Assembly (NCBI GenBank): GCA_038380795.1
Contig: CM076267.1
Location: 11,453,501 to 11,517,500 of the forward strand
Origin: Pyrocephalus nanus
Lineage: Eukaryota > Chordata > Aves > Passeriformes > Tyrannidae
Length of the DNA: 64,000 bases
Reading direction: 5' to 3'
Shown here: positions 14,001-26,000 of the stretch, in pieces
Layout: each line of letters begins with the position of its first letter
Numbering within the stretch: position 1 is the first letter of the stretch
The notes under the pieces: model-generated
The model's input: only the letters and a program-made list of their open reading frames with translations
Databases searched by the model: none
Told to the model about the DNA's origin: nothing
Made by a program: the position numbers and the translations under genes

Positions 14001-16059
14001 TGTGAAGCATGGTAACACAAAATCAGACTTAAGTGACAGCAGGCAGCTACTTACCAGTTAGATTTACCTCTGACTGTGAAGTATAGGACTATCTAACAGC
14101 TAAATCTCCTCTCAGATTCTGACATGCCTCATCTACAGTGTCATACTTCTGATACATGCCAGGTTTTACATGTTGACATTTCACAAATACATTTTTTCCT
14201 GACAGCTCCCTTGCTAGCCAACTCCAATGACAGATGACTGAAGCCACAGAGTAAATGGTGTAGCTTCCCTGTATTTATGGTACAGAGAGTAAATCTGGTG
14301 TAACAACATGTGAAATACTGCCCTTGCAAGGTCTGTCAACCAACTTTACAGCTTCAAAGCAGCAGAGTCAAGCTCCTTCTGCTACACGGTACTCCAAAGA
14401 GCGGGTAACTCCCCACAATGTGCCTCCAGGGAAGTGTGTCCCACGGGAGAGCTGGGCTCAGGAGCTGTCCCCTTTGCTCCTGAAAAACCAAGTGGCAGGA
14501 CTCCACCATCACTTCCAAAGTGAACAGCACCACATTCTCTGTGGGAATCATCCAGACTCAGAAAACAGCATAAAAGAAACATCAGAAAACAATCAGGGCC
14601 CTCATAAAACCTGCTGTTATGCAAAGAACTTGCTCCAGAGCCCATATGTACTCCTTATGCACACAGCCAATGAGTTGAGATACTCTGTTCAGGTTACCCA
14701 ACGAAATTCTCCCATCAAGGAAAGCAGTAAAGCAAGACCAAAAGGGTAGGTCATATCTGCACCTTAAATGAACGCGGAGATTAAAAAAGAAAAAGTAGGA
14801 AAAACACCCAAGCAATCAGTTAAGGAAATGGGAAAAACACCTGCATACATATTCTCATTAAAAGAAGCTACTTGTGAAACCAAGAAATCCAGTAACTACA
14901 TAACTGATCACATTATAAACCAACAAAACACTAATGTTCCTTCTTCAGTGAGTTACTTAAAAACTTTTTCAGTATTATTTTGCATTTCTCAGGACCAACT
15001 TCATAGAAAACGTAGAAATAAAAATACAGACTCAATTCTGTAAGCACAGGCTCACATTTAGCTTTATTTCCTTCATACCATGAGCAGAGTCAGCCTTCAC
15101 TGTACAAACCAAATTACCAACACTATTATACATCAGTCTAGACAGATACTGCTGACTTAAGTCTAAATGCCTTGAAAGAAGACTGGTATGGACTCATTTG
15201 GAAATGTATTTTCAGCCCAGTAAATTTTATTCCCACAATGCTTCTTCAGATTCAGGAAAAGCAATTCTAATTCAGAGACACAGTCCTCCTTAAACACAAC
15301 TTTCCTTCCCGCCTTTCACTTTCCTCTCTTCCCTTCCCTTCCCACAAACGAGCTATTAATTCCTAAATAAATGGAATAAGCACTTAACATCAGGAGCCAC
15401 AAGGGTCTGTTGGCTCCTATCTCCTGTTTAAAGGCCTGTTTAAACAGGAATTAAAATAAATCGCTTCTGTGGATTTAGGCCCAAAAGCTCAAATCTGCAA
15501 ACAGAGGTACTTGACCTCGCTGGAGCAGCCCCTGGAGCAACCAGATGAACCACGCAGGCCCTGGAGAAGTTCTCCAGAGACAAACACCATTTTCAGAAGT
15601 TTGCTACCTGAACACAAATTAGGGAACTGTCCCACGTGCTCGCCTTCTGAAACCCCAAAGTGCAACTCGTGGTTTGTGTTCCCCGTTTTTGCATCTCCCT
15701 AGCGCAGTGAAAAGCAAACCACAGACTTCGCGTCCAGCCTGCTTTTAAAAATGAAGTACTTCTTTAAGATGCAATGGCCGCCCTGAGCAGTGACATTACT
15801 TGACCCAAACATCTACGTGTGTTTGTTTCACAGCTGATCACCACAAATGGCGACCACCTCCAGGTCAAACAGCCGCACGCACGGCAATGCCAGGCTGGCA
15901 CACGTCTCCAGACCCACACCTCAGCTGCGACCTCAAATGCCCTAATTCCACTTTGCTTTAGGAACAGCTTAGGTATCTTTCTTGCGAATGGACTTTAATG
16001 TGCCTTCGTTTGGACAGCGTGCTGGAAACAGCACTCATGATGCCTTTTGAGTATCAGTC
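11031..16059 (-). other. SLC49A4: SLC49A4 intron 1, proximal part
   Basis: This is AT-rich intronic sequence up to the CpG island. It holds several open frames of 60-141 codons on either strand. They show no recognisable domain and no exon-like boundaries, so I read them as chance. A pyrimidine-rich stretch lies at about 15300-15345. Confidence 0.7.
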
Positions 16060-16245
16060 ATCCCATTTTAAGGCCGAGGCCACCGGCCCCGAGTGTCCCC
16101 GGTGTGCCGGCGCCCCCTCCCCCGGCCCCAGGACCGCGGTGTCGGGGGGACACGGACAAGGCGGCCCCGCCTGGCCCGGGGGAAGCCGCAGGAGCGGGGC
16201 GGGAAGTTCCGACCCCCCGGCCCCGCCGCCCCCGGCCCCGCTCAC

Positions 16246-16579
16246 CCTTCTTGTCCATGAGCCACATGAAGAAGAAGCAGGGCGCGAAGCCGATGGGCCC
16301 CCAGAAGACGAGCAGGGCGATGTCCCAGCCGCTGAAGCCGAAGGCCAGGCGGGCCGAGTTCTGGATGGGGCCCCAGGTGTTCCACACCAGGCCCTGCGCG
16401 AAGCCCAGCAGCGAGAACAGCAGCAGCACCAGCCACCGCCGCCCGTACACCCGGCCCGACAGCGGCGGCAGCCGCCCCGCCGGGCCCCCCGCCGGCCCCC
16501 GCGCCTGCGGCCGCGCCTGCTGCGGCGGTGGCGGCAGGAGGGGCCGCCGCTCCTCCGCGGTGCTCCAGCCCAAGCCCAT
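16246..16579 (-). CDS. SLC49A4: SLC49A4 (DIRC2) coding exon 1, partial gene
   Basis: This is the first coding exon of the lysosomal major-facilitator transporter SLC49A4 (DIRC2), reported as a proton-coupled lysosomal exporter. The exon encodes about 111 residues of a roughly 480-residue family protein. The start is the ATG read on the minus strand at 16579-16577. Residues 10-15 (E-R-R-P-L-L) form an acidic dileucine motif of the type that sends DIRC2 to lysosomes. A Pro/Ala/Gly-rich linker follows. From residue 43 ([17 protein letters not shown]) the match to human DIRC2 is nearly unbroken through transmembrane helix 1 (about 49-68), the loop [13 protein letters not shown], and helix 2 (about 85-107). 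The splice donor GTGAGC follows directly (GT at 16245-16244), after M-D-K-K plus one base (phase 1). The remaining exons lie beyond position 1. Recognition rests on recalled similarity to the human protein. Confidence 0.96.
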
Positions 16580-17032
16580 CTGCGGGGGCGCTGCCGGGGG
16601 CCCGGGGGGGAGCAGGGGACGGGGCCGGGCACAGGGACACCCACACCTCAGCCCCCGAGCGCGGCACCGCTGCCCCGGCCCGGCACAGCCGCATGCGCGG
16701 TCGGGGAGGGCCGGCGGCCGCCTCCTTCCTCCGCTGGCGAGGGGAGGAGGGAAGCGGCGGCAAGAGCCGGGCCCGCCGCCCGCGGGGAGGGAGCCGCGCC
16801 GGCGGGCAGCGGGGGCGTGCGGGGCGGGGAGGCCACCGGGCCGTCAACTCTGTCCGGGGCAGACGGGGGGGCGACCCCCGAGAGCCGCTCTCAGGATCAC
16901 CGGCAGGGCTGTGGAGCTCCGGCCGTCACGCCACCGCCCGGCTCCGCCCTCGCCGCCGCCGCCGGGCCGCGCTGCCCCTTCCGCCGCCAAGGCGGTGCCG
17001 AGCAGAGCCTCCGCCGGCAGAGCCGCAGGAGC

Positions 17033-17069
17033 ATGGCCGGGGCGGACAGCGGCCGGCCCCCCGTGCCGG
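17033..17069 (+). CDS. HSPBAP1: HSPBAP1 coding exon 1
   Basis: The exon encodes residues 1-12 (MAGADSGRPPVP) plus the first base of codon 13, then the donor GTAGGT at 17070. The N-terminus is about nine residues shorter than human, a region known to vary. A second possible donor (GTGCCC) lies four bases downstream and would break the frame. The frame is open upstream to 15998 because of the GC content, but this ATG sits in a good Kozak context and matches the human start region. Confidence 0.88.
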
Positions 17070-20000
17070 GTAGGTGCCCCCCGGCCCGGCCCGGGCCCCA
17101 GCGCGGGGACGCTCCGGGTCCGGCCCGGCGGGCACGGGGAGGAGGAGGCAGCGGCTGCAGCGGGGCCCGCTGTGCCCCCCCTGCCGCTCTTCCTCCCACA
17201 CGTCCCGCTCAGCCGAACCCGCGTGGGTACCTGCGTGCAGGGAGGTGCAGCAGCGCGGAGTCTGTGCTTTTAAAGGGAGAAGGAAAGCGTGTTGAGTTGA
17301 GGTGGTTACAAATCAGCCATGGGCCGAACTGGGGGGAAGAACCAGTAGGGTTCAGGTAAAACCTGCACTGAAATCCATTATGAAACAATTCGAGTGAATA
17401 TACCATCCTGTGGGGGACTCTGTGCTTATTGGAAATTAGTATCATTTAAATAGAGTGAAGTATATATTCAGTTAGGTTGTGTGAGAATTTATCTGTATAT
17501 CAACCATCTGCACTTGTCATAAAATTAATGGCTCATATGCTGCACAGTGCTTCATCTTCCCTAAAAAAAAATAAAAAATGGGTATTTCAGTGTGGCTTGC
17601 TTAGGCATTCTGTCACAAAGTCTGGAAGTTCGCCTGATAAATGCCTGTGTATGTAACTGGGGAGAGCTGAACAGTGGGATCCCCACAGGCTGGTTTTAGA
17701 TCCAGTGTCAGTGTCATAACTCCTGATGTGCTGGACAGCACAAAGCTGAATTTCACGTGGTGCTTGTCCCCCAGTTTTGTAACCAAACCCACAGACTCAC
17801 ATGAAATTCTTCAGGAAACATGAACATTGCATTTTGTTTAGTTGACACAGCTCTGTTTGCTAGACTGAAGGTGCAAAAAGGAATCATATGCTGACCAAAA
17901 TCAGAACTACTATGATGACAGAGCAAACTATATTTTGTTTAGAAAAGTTCAGGAAATTACCTAGGAAAAATAAGGTTCATGCACATTTAAATTATGGGGG
18001 GACATACAGAGAATAAAATTTTAGCTTGCTGTGTACAGCTGTAGTGACAAAAATACAGTAAAAATGCAGGATGAGATTCAGATTTCATCATGACTGTTGG
18101 ATATTCTGGTAGTGCTTTGGGGTTCCAACTAAGATTATTTCCCTGTTTTACTAAGTCTTTTTCATACATTACCACCTCAGTTTAGCCTATGCCAAAGTGT
18201 TCTTTCAATTAAAAAGGGCTATGTTACTACTATAATTTAAGTGATTTGGTGGCATTCAGCCAAAGTGCTGTTATTTGCAGAGGTAAACAAAGTGAAAAAA
18301 TATTTCTCTCTTTGAGCATTTTTCAATTAATTGTAGTGGTTGTGGAGGTTTCATGTTTCTAGTAGCAGGAAACCCATCCAGAAATAAAACAAGTGGGTCT
18401 TTTCAGTGTCCTTTTAACTGCAAAAATTGCTCATGCCTCATTATTTGCAGAGTCAAAGGAAAACTTGGAATCTAAGCAGAATAATTATTTGATAACTTAT
18501 CTTACGATGGGTTTAAAGATACTTCGACTCTTGCATGGGTCAGCAAGAAAGAAAAAATTCTGAGAAACAGCAGTGAACTAAAGGGGCTGTCAAAATAGGC
18601 TCAAAAAATCTAGGTGTATTTATTATTGACTTAATCATGGTTTAAATAATTTATTTTGATGGCTTGATTTGAAATCACTCCATCTTTTCCTAGCTTCACA
18701 ACCCATATGCACATCTTTCAGTCATGGTCTGACCTTTTCCATTCCAGCTATTTAATTAACACAGTGTAATATTCTGTGTGAATTATTCTTGTTTGCAGGA
18801 TATGGTACCGTTTAAATTTGTTAATGCAAAGGAGCAGTGCATTGTTGATAAACTGTTGGAAACCAAATTAGCTTTATCTTGCAGCTAGCTGATTGTATTA
18901 TTTCACTCATGGGTATAATAATTCTCTAAATATGCTAATTTCACTCTTTTCTCCGTGTGGTGACATTTTTACTGTTCTCGTTACTGACATTTGTAATATT
19001 TGGGGTGGGGAAATTTTTCTTGCTTTAACCTCATTATAATGTAGCTAAAGAGATTTGAATGTTATCAGATGAAATGCACATATAGTCAGCCTAGCGGAAA
19101 GGTTATTTTGTCTCCTGGACCATAATTTTCATGTCTGTAGCAGGACTTGCATGGCCTTAATGGCACCTAGATCCAAAACTGTGAAGCAGATGCCCATCAG
19201 GTACCAATTACCCAACCACAATAGCGTATCCATTGGTTGGTGCCTCCATTTCTAACCTAAAACCTCTCAAGGTGGCTGCGTGTCCATATTCATGCCTGTC
19301 TGCCTGTGTCTGGCCTAAAACATTCTGGAATTCATCTTAGGAGGAGTTGGTGGCCTGGAGCTCTGATAGACTAGTGATGACAGACAAAAATTATGTGGCT
19401 AAAGCTGTTATTGCTGCCAAAAGCTCATCCCATCCCTGAGGCAGGCCTGGCTGATCCACTTCAGAGTTGGCACCTGTAGTGTGCCGATTTAAACTTTAAG
19501 CCTTAAGAATATAAACTGAGGCTTTGACAGGTTTGTTATAAACTTGAGGCATTTGGAGAGTCCAGTTCAGCTAAAACATATCTATCATGTCATGGTTGAG
19601 CTGGGCAGTCCAGGAGAGCATCCTCCCCATGGAGCAACCAACCCCCAGTTCTTAGTGCCTTAGGATGTCACGTTTGCTCTCTGCAGTTACCGTGCTTTTG
19701 GCAGATTTGTTCTCCATGTGACTTTCTTCAGAGATACCTGATGAGCTTCAGCATCCCCTTGTTCTCACGCCTCTCTCCCAACAATTAATATCATGTGTAC
19801 AATCTTGTCCTTTTTTGTGTCAACTCATACCCTTGCAATGTGACGAGCAACGAGTGATTCTATATCCTAAAAAGTCTGGAAGCATTTTGGCACAAAATGG
19901 GCAGAACCTAAAGTTAATTCAAAGATTCAAAAGTGGCATCTAGCCAATTCTGAATATTCCTTCCAGCATCTAAAAAAAGGCCTGTTTTCCAGGGATTTCC

Positions 20001-23000
20001 CTCAATTTCTAGACTTCAACTGGAGTTGTGACAATGCAGTTTCAGAGCTGCGATAAACAGCAGTAGTGTAGCAGGGAGCTGTAAGGGATGTGTTCTTTAC
20101 ACCCTGTCTTGAACAGCACCTCTGAAGGTGAGCCCGTGAGGTGTGAGTAAATCCCATTCTTCCCTCAAGTTTTGACATCCCTCTTCTTCTAGTTAGTCAG
20201 GAACAGGTTGTTTAAAATCTGTTCTGTCTTGGGCTTGGTTTGGGCACCTTTCAATCTGTGTATTCAGTAACTTTCAGTATCTTTCCTTGCCACTCTTTTT
20301 TATTAAGAAGTTGGTAGACTCTAGCTCTAATGTCATACAATGATTTTCTTGTATTTCAGGAGGAAAACGGTTTTACAGTGAGTGCTTCCCTTTTCTTTTT
20401 CCAGTATCAACAGGAAAAAAAAATATGGACACGACTTCAGCTTATGAAAGCTGAACAGTTTTATTCTTAAATTCAAATGCCAATGTTTTCCAGTGGGGAA
20501 TTGATTTATACCTTTTGATTGCAGGCTGCGTATATCCCCATTTCAAAGTCCCCATTGTAGTGGAGTGATTCTAGGTTTGTGGTGAGACAGAGCCCATTCT
20601 AGGGTGCTTTAGGGAGATGTGCTCATTTTTCTTGTGGAATCTACCTTTGTGGTTGGCCAGTGAAAGACATGTCACCAGATTTCCTGTAGATCACACTACA
20701 GGCTCTTTACTGTAGTTCTCAAAAGGAATATGCAAAAGTCACGCCTGACTTGGGCTTTGAGCATATTTAAAGCGTTTTGTACTCCATTTATGCCTGTTCT
20801 GCCATTCATCACCTGCTTAACAATGAACACGTAGGTGATGATTGTACCTTCTTTGAGGGGGCGGTGGAAGCTGCACGATGTCTTTCATCCAAGCTCATTT
20901 TGATGACTACTTCCCTCCCTCACTTAGACAGCCTTCAGGCTCCATGTCTTAGGTATTTTAGGGAGATGTTTTAGAGAGGTTATATTGGAGCTTCAACCTC
21001 ATCAGACCACCGCCCCCGAGTTCTTTCCTTTTACTTGGAGCCAACATGCAAAAGTAACTGCAGACAACATCAGTGGAGTATTTTGCCTCCCAAAATTGTG
21101 TTAGGGAAATTCAGTTTCAAAGGCTAGTCGTCTCCTCTATTCCTGAAAACCTGAGAGTTATGGAAATGAACTGAGTCATATGAGGATTTAGGCTTGAATT
21201 GAAAATACAGGGTGAAAATCTCCGCCCATCTCCTTGGGCTAGGACTGCCTCAGTGCAGCTCTCATTGTCTGTGATTCCAGCAAGAAAAGATAGTCATAGT
21301 GCTCTGGTACTGGTCTGTCTATTGTGTTTCTGATGAGTGTGTTTCTCATTTCTGATCAGACTGTGCCATTGTTCTCCTGTTGTCATTCATCGAAGCAGCA
21401 AGGGGTAACTTAATTACTGCTCTGCTGCAATTAACGATGTAGGCATTAGGGAGTTTGTTTCTGTTGGTCTGGCCAGTCAGGCTTAGCTGTCATACAATAG
21501 GCATGCTATGAGCAAATGAGTCTTCTGAAGACCTGATTGTCTGGGTAGGTGTTTGGGATTGAGGACATAAAGCTCACAAAATGCTGTTCGCCTTTCTGAA
21601 AATATTACCCTGTCATGTAATTCTGTATACAAAGAAGAGGCTAAATGTATTATTTCTGTATCTGTGCTTTTCTGAAGAGGGATGTACATGATTTAAGTTT
21701 AAATTATTCTATGCTTTCTGATCACAGACACAATGAGATTCTTGGGAGTAGCTACAGTAGCATGAGATTTTGGGTATAAGTATTTTAAAAAAGAGTGATG
21801 GTGAAGTAGTTTGGATGTCTTGGTATAAAGTGCAGCTTCAACCTTTTGCAGTTTTATCATTTTGCTGATGTTCAGGGAGTTCTCTTCAATTTCCATGTAG
21901 CATGTGCTTTTGCTGACTGGACTTAGAAGATGTTATTGCTTCTAATACTAGTATTAAATCAGACATTGTTTGGCAGAGTGGTGTTAATGTTTAAAAAGTA
22001 TATGAAATTATTGAAAGTCCTCTACTGAGAGGAGTTTCCCAGGTATACTACTAGGTTGAAATATATTGAGTTTTGGTAAATTTTGCATATTGCAAGAAGT
22101 TTCCAAGATTCAAAGCAGTGTCACTGTCACCGGTTCTTGTAAAATTAAAGGTCATCTTCATTCTCCAGAAGTGCAGGTGCAGCCGATTAGAACAGGAGTT
22201 CATAGAGATCTGAGTGAAGACTTGGGCCTGTAGTCCTTGATCTTTTCTGACATTTAGCTCCTGATGTTTACAGATAAAGAAACTTTGCAGGCAGTTGTTA
22301 TTTAAAAAAGAAAAGAAAGAAAATCTCTGAAGGGAAGATGGTAAAGATAAGTTGACATCAATAGCAGCAGTTTGTTGTATTATGAAGTTGTGAAAGATAA
22401 TCTGTGTAACAAGGCTGTGCAATTTCAGTAAACACGGTTTTCTTTTATGTCTAATATTTATATTTTAAAAACCCTAACATTAATGAATGAAATAAAAAAA
22501 GCTTGGTAGTTTACATTTTTGTGCGCTGTTTTAGGTCAAGTGTATCCTTGACATTATGTCAAAACAAGATTTTAGTCTTTACGTGAACCCCAGGGTTCAA
22601 AATGTACACTGTTAACAGTTTTTCACAGGCAAAATTCATGTTGCTGCATGAGAACCTTTATAAAAAGAAATAGCAACTTGAAACAAATGTTAAACTCACT
22701 GCTGCTTATTTTATCCATGCTGAAAGAAATGGAATGATGTAAACAATGGAATAATAGCTATGCTTTTTGTTTAATATTCCTGTAATAACGGCAATTGCTG
22801 AACCTTCTACCCTCACTGTGCATGTTGGTTACTGTACATTTCAGAAACTGTTCTTGAGGTTCATGTGGTGAGTCTCTTTCCATTCAATAATTTATGTAAT
22901 TCAAAAATAGCTAGTATAATTTCATTCTGACAATTAATTACACCTCTAATTGACTCAGTCATTAATCATAATTTGTATTCTGTATAGTACAATAGCTAAC

Positions 23001-26000
23001 AAAGTCACGTATACTACCATCATAACCCCTTTGTGGATCAAATTCAAAAGGTTCAGTTGTATTAATGACTATTTATTACAGTGTTTTGTAGAAAAAAAAT
23101 CCTGTATTTTTAGAATACTATTGACTATTTACTGCAGTAGCTTTTGGGGAAACAGTGTATTTTAGAAGATTTAGATTCTTGTTGCCATTTTGAAGTTCTT
23201 GTCAGTCAAGTTTGCAGAACAGAACAATAATAAAGTCACAAATGGTTACAGTTTCTGACAGTGAATTTTGTACAGTGCTTTCATCTATATAAGAGTAGGG
23301 CTTTTGTATTTATTACTGACAAAGAATAGAAAAAGAAATAGAAATAAACCTTACTTATAGTGTGAACACATTTTTTTTCCTTAGAAATACACACATTAAC
23401 TCTGACATGCCAGTTCCCTTAACTTCAATCATAATGTTATATTAGTATTAATTTTTGTATTAGGTTTTCCATTTATTCATAAATGTTGTCAGAAATCAGT
23501 GCCAGTGGGGTATTGGGAAGGAATGGCTTTGCTACTAAATTTCCTCAGCAGCAGGTGGGTGTAATTTACACCCCAAAGACAGACAGAAAGGTGGAATTGT
23601 GGCAGCTTAGCATAAGGAAAAACAAGGAAGTCTGCCCTTTTATTTCCTGGTGGAAGGTTTTGGTCAAAGACCATAGTCTTTTCCTCCAAGCATTTCTTCT
23701 GCTGTAGGAGACCAGAGGAGCTGAGGTCATTCAACATTCAGTTCATTAGCTGAAAACCGACTCAACTGCTTTCTAAGCATGCACTACAAGATGGGAGGAG
23801 AACGGACAATAGGCAGATGCTGGCCAGGGGTTCAGGAAGAGCTTTCTAGGAAGAGCCTGGGAGGATTTACAGGAAGAATTTCGTAAAGGTATGCTTGAGA
23901 TGACACGCTGTCATTTAGGACGGGGATGGGAAGTCCCTCCCAGTGGTGTATTCTGGGCCCAACCCCTTACTCCCCCCTGAGGAGTCTGGCAGCAATTTTC
24001 TTTGCTTTATCGGAAGGACAGTTTGAGGTTTGAGGGCATAATCCACACCCTTACCTTACTTCATGTCTTGAGTCACTTAGATTTAACGTAAGAAAAACAG
24101 TAAGATGCTCAGCCCCACCACAGAAGGAATAGAAAGTGAGTCCAAATTCCTCTTTTGGACTTTCTTTTCTTTTGAGGTCCTCCTTCCATGGTGAGGAGAG
24201 GAAGGAAGGGTGTGTTGACTGCAGGCTACCAGACTAAGCTTCAGGTGCCAGTCTTACAAGTGCAGTCTGGTCTGTCCTGAGAGTCTCCATGCCTCTTCAG
24301 TAACCAAAATATCTATGCAAATCCAGGTTAGCTGCCTGCTGGCTGTGTGCATTTACTCTATTAACATTCCCAGAGTCAAAAATAATAGTAACAACAGTAA
24401 TTGGCCAGGAAGTAATACCTAGATGTTTGTGCAGCCTATCCTGAAAACTACGTGTGTGTATTTAGAGACATTTCTGTTTGCCCAGAGTAGGCTGATTATA
24501 GTGCATAGCGTTGTAATCATATGCAGATTATTTAAAGTTGTTTTCTAATTTACAGAGGCAATGTAGTATGAAACCATTAAGTCTGACCTCCAAACCAAGT
24601 CACTTCTGTTTGGCTTGGAGAGTTTGCCCATCCTCCCCCATACCTTCTCTTTTCACACTCCTGGTTGTTAAGACTAGTTGAGATTTTGGAGGTTAGGTGA
24701 TTTTTTGAGTGACCTGGCTACTCTGTATTAATGTATTCAAAATGCCGATTTTTAATTTTTTTTAATTTTTTTTTAAGAAGTAAGAATAAGGAAGCATTAC
24801 AGATTTGCAAGAAAAACAATTTGATAATGTTTGTATCAAATACATTTACCAGGATTTCCTTGTACTCCCTCTTTTAGAAAATAATTTTAATACCTCTCAA
24901 TTAAATCTCGTATTTAAACAGCAGGGTGTTTTGGCAGAAGCCAACTGCCATGCACTAATGAACTCTTCTAATTTGCTAAATTATTTTAACTGAATGACAG
25001 TACATTTAGCTTTTTAATGACACTACATTTAACTTCTGAACAACTTTGATCGAGTCCACTTTTAGACAGGCTGCCTGCTGTGCTAAATTCTTTATTCCCA
25101 AACCCCACGCAGTTATTCAGAAAAACTGTTAATCAGAAACATTAAATTATTTTCTCTCTTAGGAGCACAAAGTCTAATGGAGAGTACTTGGCCAATGCAT
25201 CGCTGTTCTTTTACCTGCTCTCAGTGCTAAGTCTCGATGAGTCTTCGTATTTGACCGTACTTCATGTAAAGACAACTGGAGAGCTTTGTTTTTTTAATTG
25301 GCAGATCCCTATTTTGCAGTGTGTTATCTTTCTAAAGAACACCTATGTTTTTGGCCAGTTATATAAGCTGTCACAGTTAAAAAACCTGAGCTAAAATTTG
25401 GTTCGTTTTTTCAGTTCCTGGTTGGATTCTGTACATGCCTTGTGTAAAGTCAAAACACGAGACAAATTATTCCTGCTTCCTTTTGTGCTGTGAAGCCACA
25501 CCATTTGTGGAGCCTGATAGAAAGAACTAATTTAAAGTATTCCTTTTCTCTTGTGGATCAGAGTACAACTGAGAAAATGAAGACTCCCACAGAGCTTTTC
25601 CTTTCAAAGGGAATATGCATTTCTTTTCTTTCCAGCTACCCAGTCTTCCCTAGGAATTTGATATTTAATGCCCAAGATGTGCAATGGATATTTTGCTTCT
25701 TTGCAACACGTTTTATTTATACACATTTTACCTGTGCACATCTGTGTCCAAACTGTATGCACTTACATATGCTATACAACCTCAGGTTTTGCCTAGGAAT
25801 CAATTACCATCCATCTCAGGCTAGGAAATACCGAGAAGCAAGAGCCCAGCTTTTAAGGTCTTTGTGAAGCTATGATAACAGTAACTAAGAAAAAATAATT
25901 TTAAGTTATAATTCTGCTAATATCTCTTCAATTTCTTCTGTATTCAGATACCTCTTTTAATTACTTCTTAACACTCCTACAGCATGTAGTGCCATCAGAA

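Larger units (their letters stand above)
16060..17240. promoter_or_regulatory. CpG island, bidirectional SLC49A4/HSPBAP1 promoter
   Basis: This GC-rich, CpG-dense block contrasts sharply with the AT-rich flanks. It covers exon 1 of both genes, which point away from each other, with start codons at 16579 (minus) and 17033 (plus). The 453-bp gap contains an NRF1-like GCATGCGCGG at 16691-16700 and a GC box GGGGCGGGG at 16821-16829. No TATA box is seen, which fits a housekeeping-type CpG promoter. The transcription start points cannot be located from sequence alone. The same head-to-head arrangement is known in human. Confidence 0.88.

Noticed and set aside
14324..14749. 141-codon plus-strand frame in SLC49A4 intron 1
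   Set aside because: It shows no recognisable motif, promoter or splice context, and other frames overlap it. A chance open stretch is the simplest reading.
1..16245. SLC49A4 exon 2 within the window
   Set aside because: I scanned the minus strand for the conserved second block of the transporter and found none, so the intron probably extends past the left edge.
16054..16847. Minus-strand frames of 196 and 201 codons overlapping SLC49A4 exon 1
   Set aside because: They are shadow frames of the real exon. The 173-codon frame starting at 16579 is the correct one, and only up to the donor at 16246.
15998..17359. 453-codon plus-strand frame, with 408- and 181-codon companions, as a large protein gene
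   Set aside because: These lie in the CpG island, where stops are rare. They overlap both true first exons, and their Arg/Pro/Gly/Ala-rich translations match no family. Only the last few codons of the first (from 17033) are HSPBAP1.
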